The translations under genes and the position numbers were made by a program. Source: Polynucleobacter sp. AM-25C3 (GTDB lineage Bacteria > Pseudomonadota > Gammaproteobacteria > Burkholderiales > Burkholderiaceae). Taken from it: a DNA stretch of 64,000 nt. The notes under the pieces were generated by a model. The model saw nothing but the letters and a program-made list of their open reading frames with translations, was not told the origin of the DNA and searched no databases. This document shows positions 61,300-64,000 of the stretch, in pieces. Positions within the stretch are counted from its first letter, which is position 1, and each line of letters starts with the position of its first letter. The stretch covers positions 20,007 to 84,006 of the forward strand of contig NZ_JACVOS010000010.1 in NCBI RefSeq assembly GCF_018882335.1, read 5' to 3'.

Positions 61300-61550
61300 C
61301 TTCTACAAGCAACAAATCAGAACAAGGCGGAGCCAATTCCTTAGCGGTTGGCGACGATGCCTCTGATTCACCCTGCATTGGCGTATGCACCACCCTTTAC
61401 GATGAAATCTGCCAAGGCTGTGGTCGCACCTTAAATGAGGTCAGTAACTGGGTATTTTTCAGTCAGGAAGAAAAAGATTCAGTGTGGAAACGCATTCGGG
61501 CCGATGGCACAGCAATGCGCTTCCAACGTCAAGCCAAAGAAAGTAATTAA
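61296..61550 (+). CDS. DUF1289 protein
   Basis: An 84-aa protein with the DUF1289 Cys set [20 protein letters not shown] and TLNEVSNW, a probable small metal-binding domain. Overlaps the GNAT-like gene start-to-stop and converges with ybiT. Confidence 0.9.
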   Translation: MTSTSNKSEQGGANSLAVGDDASDSPCIGVCTTLYDEICQGCGRTLNEVSNWVFFSQEEKDSVWKRIRADGTAMRFQRQAKESN

Positions 61551-63154
61551 CCAGCTAAAGCTTGGCTTCTTAAGTACTCTTCGTAAGTTCCAGAGTAGTC
61601 AGAAATCGTTCCATCCATCTTCACTTCTAAGATGCGATTTGCTAATGAAGAAACAAATTCACGATCGTGAGAAACAAAAATCAGAGTGCCTTCGTATTTC
61701 TCAAGAGCAATTTGTAAACTCTCGATCGATTCCATATCCATATGGTTGGTTGGCTCATCCATAGCAAGTACGTTATGCTTTTGAAGCATCAACTTACCCC
61801 AGATCATGCGACCCTTTTCTCCACCGGAAAGTACTTTAACGGATTTACCGATATCGTCACCAGAGAATAAAAGACGACCTAGAGTGCCGCGAATCACTTG
61901 ATCGTCATCACCCGTGTTACGCCATTCATTCATCCAATCCATCAGGATTTCATCTTTAGCGAACAGCTCAGTATTATCTTGAGGCATTACGCCGACGTTG
62001 GCATTTTCTGCCCACTTCACATCACCGCTATCGGCTGCAAGACCACTAAAGCGCTTACTCAGAATCGTTTTCAGCAGAGTTGTTTTGCCGGCACCATTTT
62101 GACCAATAATTGCAATCTTTTCACCAGCACGAATAGCGATCTTGAAGTTTTTGAAAATAGGACGGTCGTACGCTTTCGAGAGTGCATTGCACTCAACCGC
62201 CATGTTATGGAGCTTCTTCTCAGAATCAAAACGAATAAATGGATTCTGACGGGAGGACGGCTTGATTTCGGTGATTTCAATTTTCTCTAACTGCCTCTGG
62301 CGTGACGTTGCTTGACGTGCCTTAGAAGCATTGGCAGAGAAGCGACTTACGAAAGCCTGTAGTTCAGCAATCTTTTCCTTGGCCTTATCGTTCGAGCTTA
62401 ACTGTTGAGCGCGGGCCTGGACAGAAGCCAACATATAGGAGTCATAGTTACCGGGATAGACCTTCAGAGTTCCGAAGTCCATATCGGCCATATGTGTACA
62501 CACTTCATTTAAGAAGTGGCGATCATGAGAAATGATCACGATCGTGCTTTTAATTTCATTCAGAATATCTTCAAGCCAGTGAATCGAATGAATATCCAAG
62601 TTATTGGTTGGCTCATCTAATAGCAACACATCTGGATCAGAGAACAAGGCTTGCGCCAAGAGTACGCGCAATTTCCAACCAGGGGCCACATTACTCATGG
62701 GGCCATTGTGTTGCTCAATTGGAATACCAATTCCCAATAACAACTCACCCGCTTTAGCTTCTGCTGTGTAACCGCCGTACTCGGCATAACTGCCCTCGAG
62801 CTCTGCAGCCTTCATGTAATCTTCATCAGTGGCATCTGGATTCGCGTAGATAGCATCGCGCTCAGCAGCCGCTTTCCACATTTCTTCATGACCCATCATT
62901 ACGACATCTAGTACACGCTGATCTTCGTAAGCGAATTGATCTTGGCGCAACTTACCTAAACGAATGCCTGGGTCTAAGCTCACATTACCGCTGCTGGGCT
63001 CAAGTTCGCCACCCAAGATCTTCATGAAAGTGGATTTACCGCAACCATTGGCACCAATCAAGCCATAGCGATTACCGCCGCCAAATTTAACGGAGATGTT
63101 TTCAAACAGGGGTTTTGCCCCAAACTGCATGGTGATATTAGATGCGGACAGCAC
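61547..63154 (-). CDS. ybiT: ABC-F ATPase YbiT
   Basis: A 535-aa duplicated ATPase without membrane part: Walker [10 protein letters not shown] and GQNGAGKTT, signatures [15 protein letters not shown] and [18 protein letters not shown] and MDEPTNHMD. The start [20 protein letters not shown] is nearly that of E. coli YbiT. I place the start at GTG 63154, where the family begins; an ATG at 63211 would add 19 residues. Acts on ribosomes to resolve stalled translation. Confidence 0.93.
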   Translation of the reverse strand: MLSASNITMQFGAKPLFENISVKFGGGNRYGLIGANGCGKSTFMKILGGELEPSSGNVSLDPGIRLGKLRQDQFAYEDQRVLDVVMMGHEEMWKAAAERDAIYANPDATDEDYMKAAELEGSYAEYGGYTAEAKAGELLLGIGIPIEQHNGPMSNVAPGWKLRVLLAQALFSDPDVLLLDEPTNNLDIHSIHWLEDILNEIKSTIVIISHDRHFLNEVCTHMADMDFGTLKVYPGNYDSYMLASVQARAQQLSSNDKAKEKIAELQAFVSRFSANASKARQATSRQRQLEKIEITEIKPSSRQNPFIRFDSEKKLHNMAVECNALSKAYDRPIFKNFKIAIRAGEKIAIIGQNGAGKTTLLKTILSKRFSGLAADSGDVKWAENANVGVMPQDNTELFAKDEILMDWMNEWRNTGDDDQVIRGTLGRLLFSGDDIGKSVKVLSGGEKGRMIWGKLMLQKHNVLAMDEPTNHMDMESIESLQIALEKYEGTLIFVSHDREFVSSLANRILEVKMDGTISDYSGTYEEYLRSQALAG

Positions 63155-63255
63155 GGATGTGTTCTTACTTTCTGATAGGTAAATTCGAGGGTGCGGATGC
63201 AGGTTTTGCATCAAAGACCGTTATTTTAACGGCTAGCGCCTAAAAAAGCCGTAAA

Positions 63256-63886
63256 TTAGACTTTCAGCTTAAATGGCGTGAAATTAGTATGAATATCGTA
63301 GTGGTCTTGATTTTCCTTGCGCTTCAGGAATCCCACCACCCAGTAGGTTAAAGGGGTAGCCAGAACCTCCCAGGCCGTTTTAAGGAGGTATTGAGAAACA
63401 GCTACAGCAAGGACCTCATTTAGGGGCTAGAGACCGTAAAAAGCGAGCATATAGAACAGAGAAGAGTCGACCAACTCTCCAGTGGCAGTTGACCCAATTG
63501 TCCGCATCCATAGGAATCGCCCGCGGGTCAATATCTTCATTTTGGCAAGCGTATAGCCGTTTACAAAACTACCGCTCCAGAAAGCAACCATGGAGGCCAG
63601 CGCAATACGCCAGGAGTTTCCAAATACAGTTTCCAAGCCCTGCTGGTAATTTGCCATATAAGACCCAGGGGCTACCGGCAAGGCAATCACAATCTGAGCC
63701 ATGATCGCAGCAAAGGCAAGTGCCGCAAAGCCGGCCCATACAGCACGTCGGTCGTAGGCATAGCCATAGACCTCGGTCAGGATATCGCCAAAAAAGTATG
63801 AAATCGGGAAAAATAGAATGCCAGCCCCAAAAAACACCTTGCCGAAATAAGGAAGATCTATCTCCGCAGCCTTACGGTAATCCCCC
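63256..63886 (-). pseudogene. yhhQ: Queuosine precursor transporter (YhhQ/DUF165), doubly broken
   Basis: The frame reads KAAEIDLPYFGKVFFGAG, then FPISYFFGDILTEVYGYAYD and later GSFVNGYTLAKMKILTRGR, TGELVDSSLFYMLAFYGL, the DUF165 pattern. It is interrupted by an in-frame TAG at 63427-63429; after it the same frame goes on for 56 codons (PLNEVLAVAVSQYLLKTAWE and on to FTPFKLKV) to TAA at 63256. The 5' end is replaced by an IS3-family element near 63880. So the gene is inactive, unless the stop is read through and the start supplied otherwise. Confidence 0.85.
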
Positions 63887-63891
63887 CATTT

Positions 63892-64000
63892 TTAACTTAA
63901 GCTAAAAGTAGAAGCTGGTACTGCAAGTGCTAGTTTTTGCTTTGGTGTAATTCCACCTAAGCCCATGTTCGGTCTTTCATGATTGTATGTCCACATCCAA
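63892..64000 (-). mobile_element. IS3-family element, 3' end of transposase (runs off window)
   Basis: On the minus strand the frame entering from the right edge reads WMWTYNHERPNMGLGGITPK and then ends QKLALAVPASTFSLS, the C-terminus of an IS3-family OrfB integrase. TAA at 63892-63894. The IS end should be within about 15-20 bp after it (around GGGGGGATTACC, 63875-63888), where the yhhQ frame begins. Confidence 0.88.

Noticed and set aside
1..64000. CRISPR arrays
   Set aside because: No regularly spaced direct repeats with unique spacers; the only dense repeats are the irregularly spaced palindromes at 42982-43114.

Overview
The window looks like a betaproteobacterial chromosome, most probably Polynucleobacter or a close Burkholderiaceae relative. 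I judge this from protein similarity that I recognise and from the housekeeping order tatD-holB-tmk-mltG next to ygfZ; no database search was possible. A large conjugative element (ICE or integrated plasmid) fills about 1-49.1 kb, and ordinary chromosome fills 49.2-63.9 kb. The left end of the element, its relaxase and its integrase are not in the window.

Layout of the element, almost all on the minus strand and so read from right to left: a YdaS-type regulator, parA, parB and ssb (46.3-49.1 kb); a control and replication region with a winged-helix initiator-like gene that carries palindromic iterons inside its own coding sequence, plus two plus-strand membrane-protein genes behind a shared structured leader (42.4-46.2 kb); a VirB-type type IV secretion system virB2-3-4-5-6-8-9-10, DUF1173, trbM-like, virB11 (30.8-42.3 kb); a complete R64-like type IVb thin-pilus operon pilL-N-P-O-Q-R-S-(ATPase)-M-V, an outer-membrane protein, two small genes and pilT (18.0-30.7 kb); a cargo region with a type III restriction-modification system, a divergent pair of putative nuclease genes, three tRNA genes, an Rrf2 regulator and a HigBA toxin-antitoxin pair (7.8-17.8 kb); the VirD4 coupling protein; and a giant multidomain polyvalent protein (primase-like, zeta-like and LPD1 domains) that runs off the left edge.

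The most unusual content is regulatory. (1) A short leader element recurs in front of most transfer modules: a stem whose six-base loop is TTAGCG, followed by a CTTGATAGGA-type ribosome binding site next to the start codon. I count seven good copies, several weaker ones and one variant. (2) Two plus-strand membrane-protein genes share a leader of about 110 nt in which the outer stem contains the ribosome binding site. That stem has a completely different sequence in the two copies but remains paired in both, as does an inner stem. In each copy a short upstream ORF ends just after the 5' arm of the RBS-masking stem, which suggests translation-coupled attenuation. (3) A hairpin-rich 350-nt non-coding stretch lies beside them.

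The chromosomal part holds ankyrin protein, TatD, DNA polymerase III delta prime, thymidylate kinase, MltG, YgfZ, an NRDE protein, a thioesterase, SelO, MsrB, YciB, BolA, a parvulin, glyoxalase I, a GNAT-like protein, DUF1289 and the ABC-F protein YbiT. It ends in a queuosine-precursor-transporter pseudogene that has an in-frame stop and is cut at its 5' end by an IS3-family element leaving the window.
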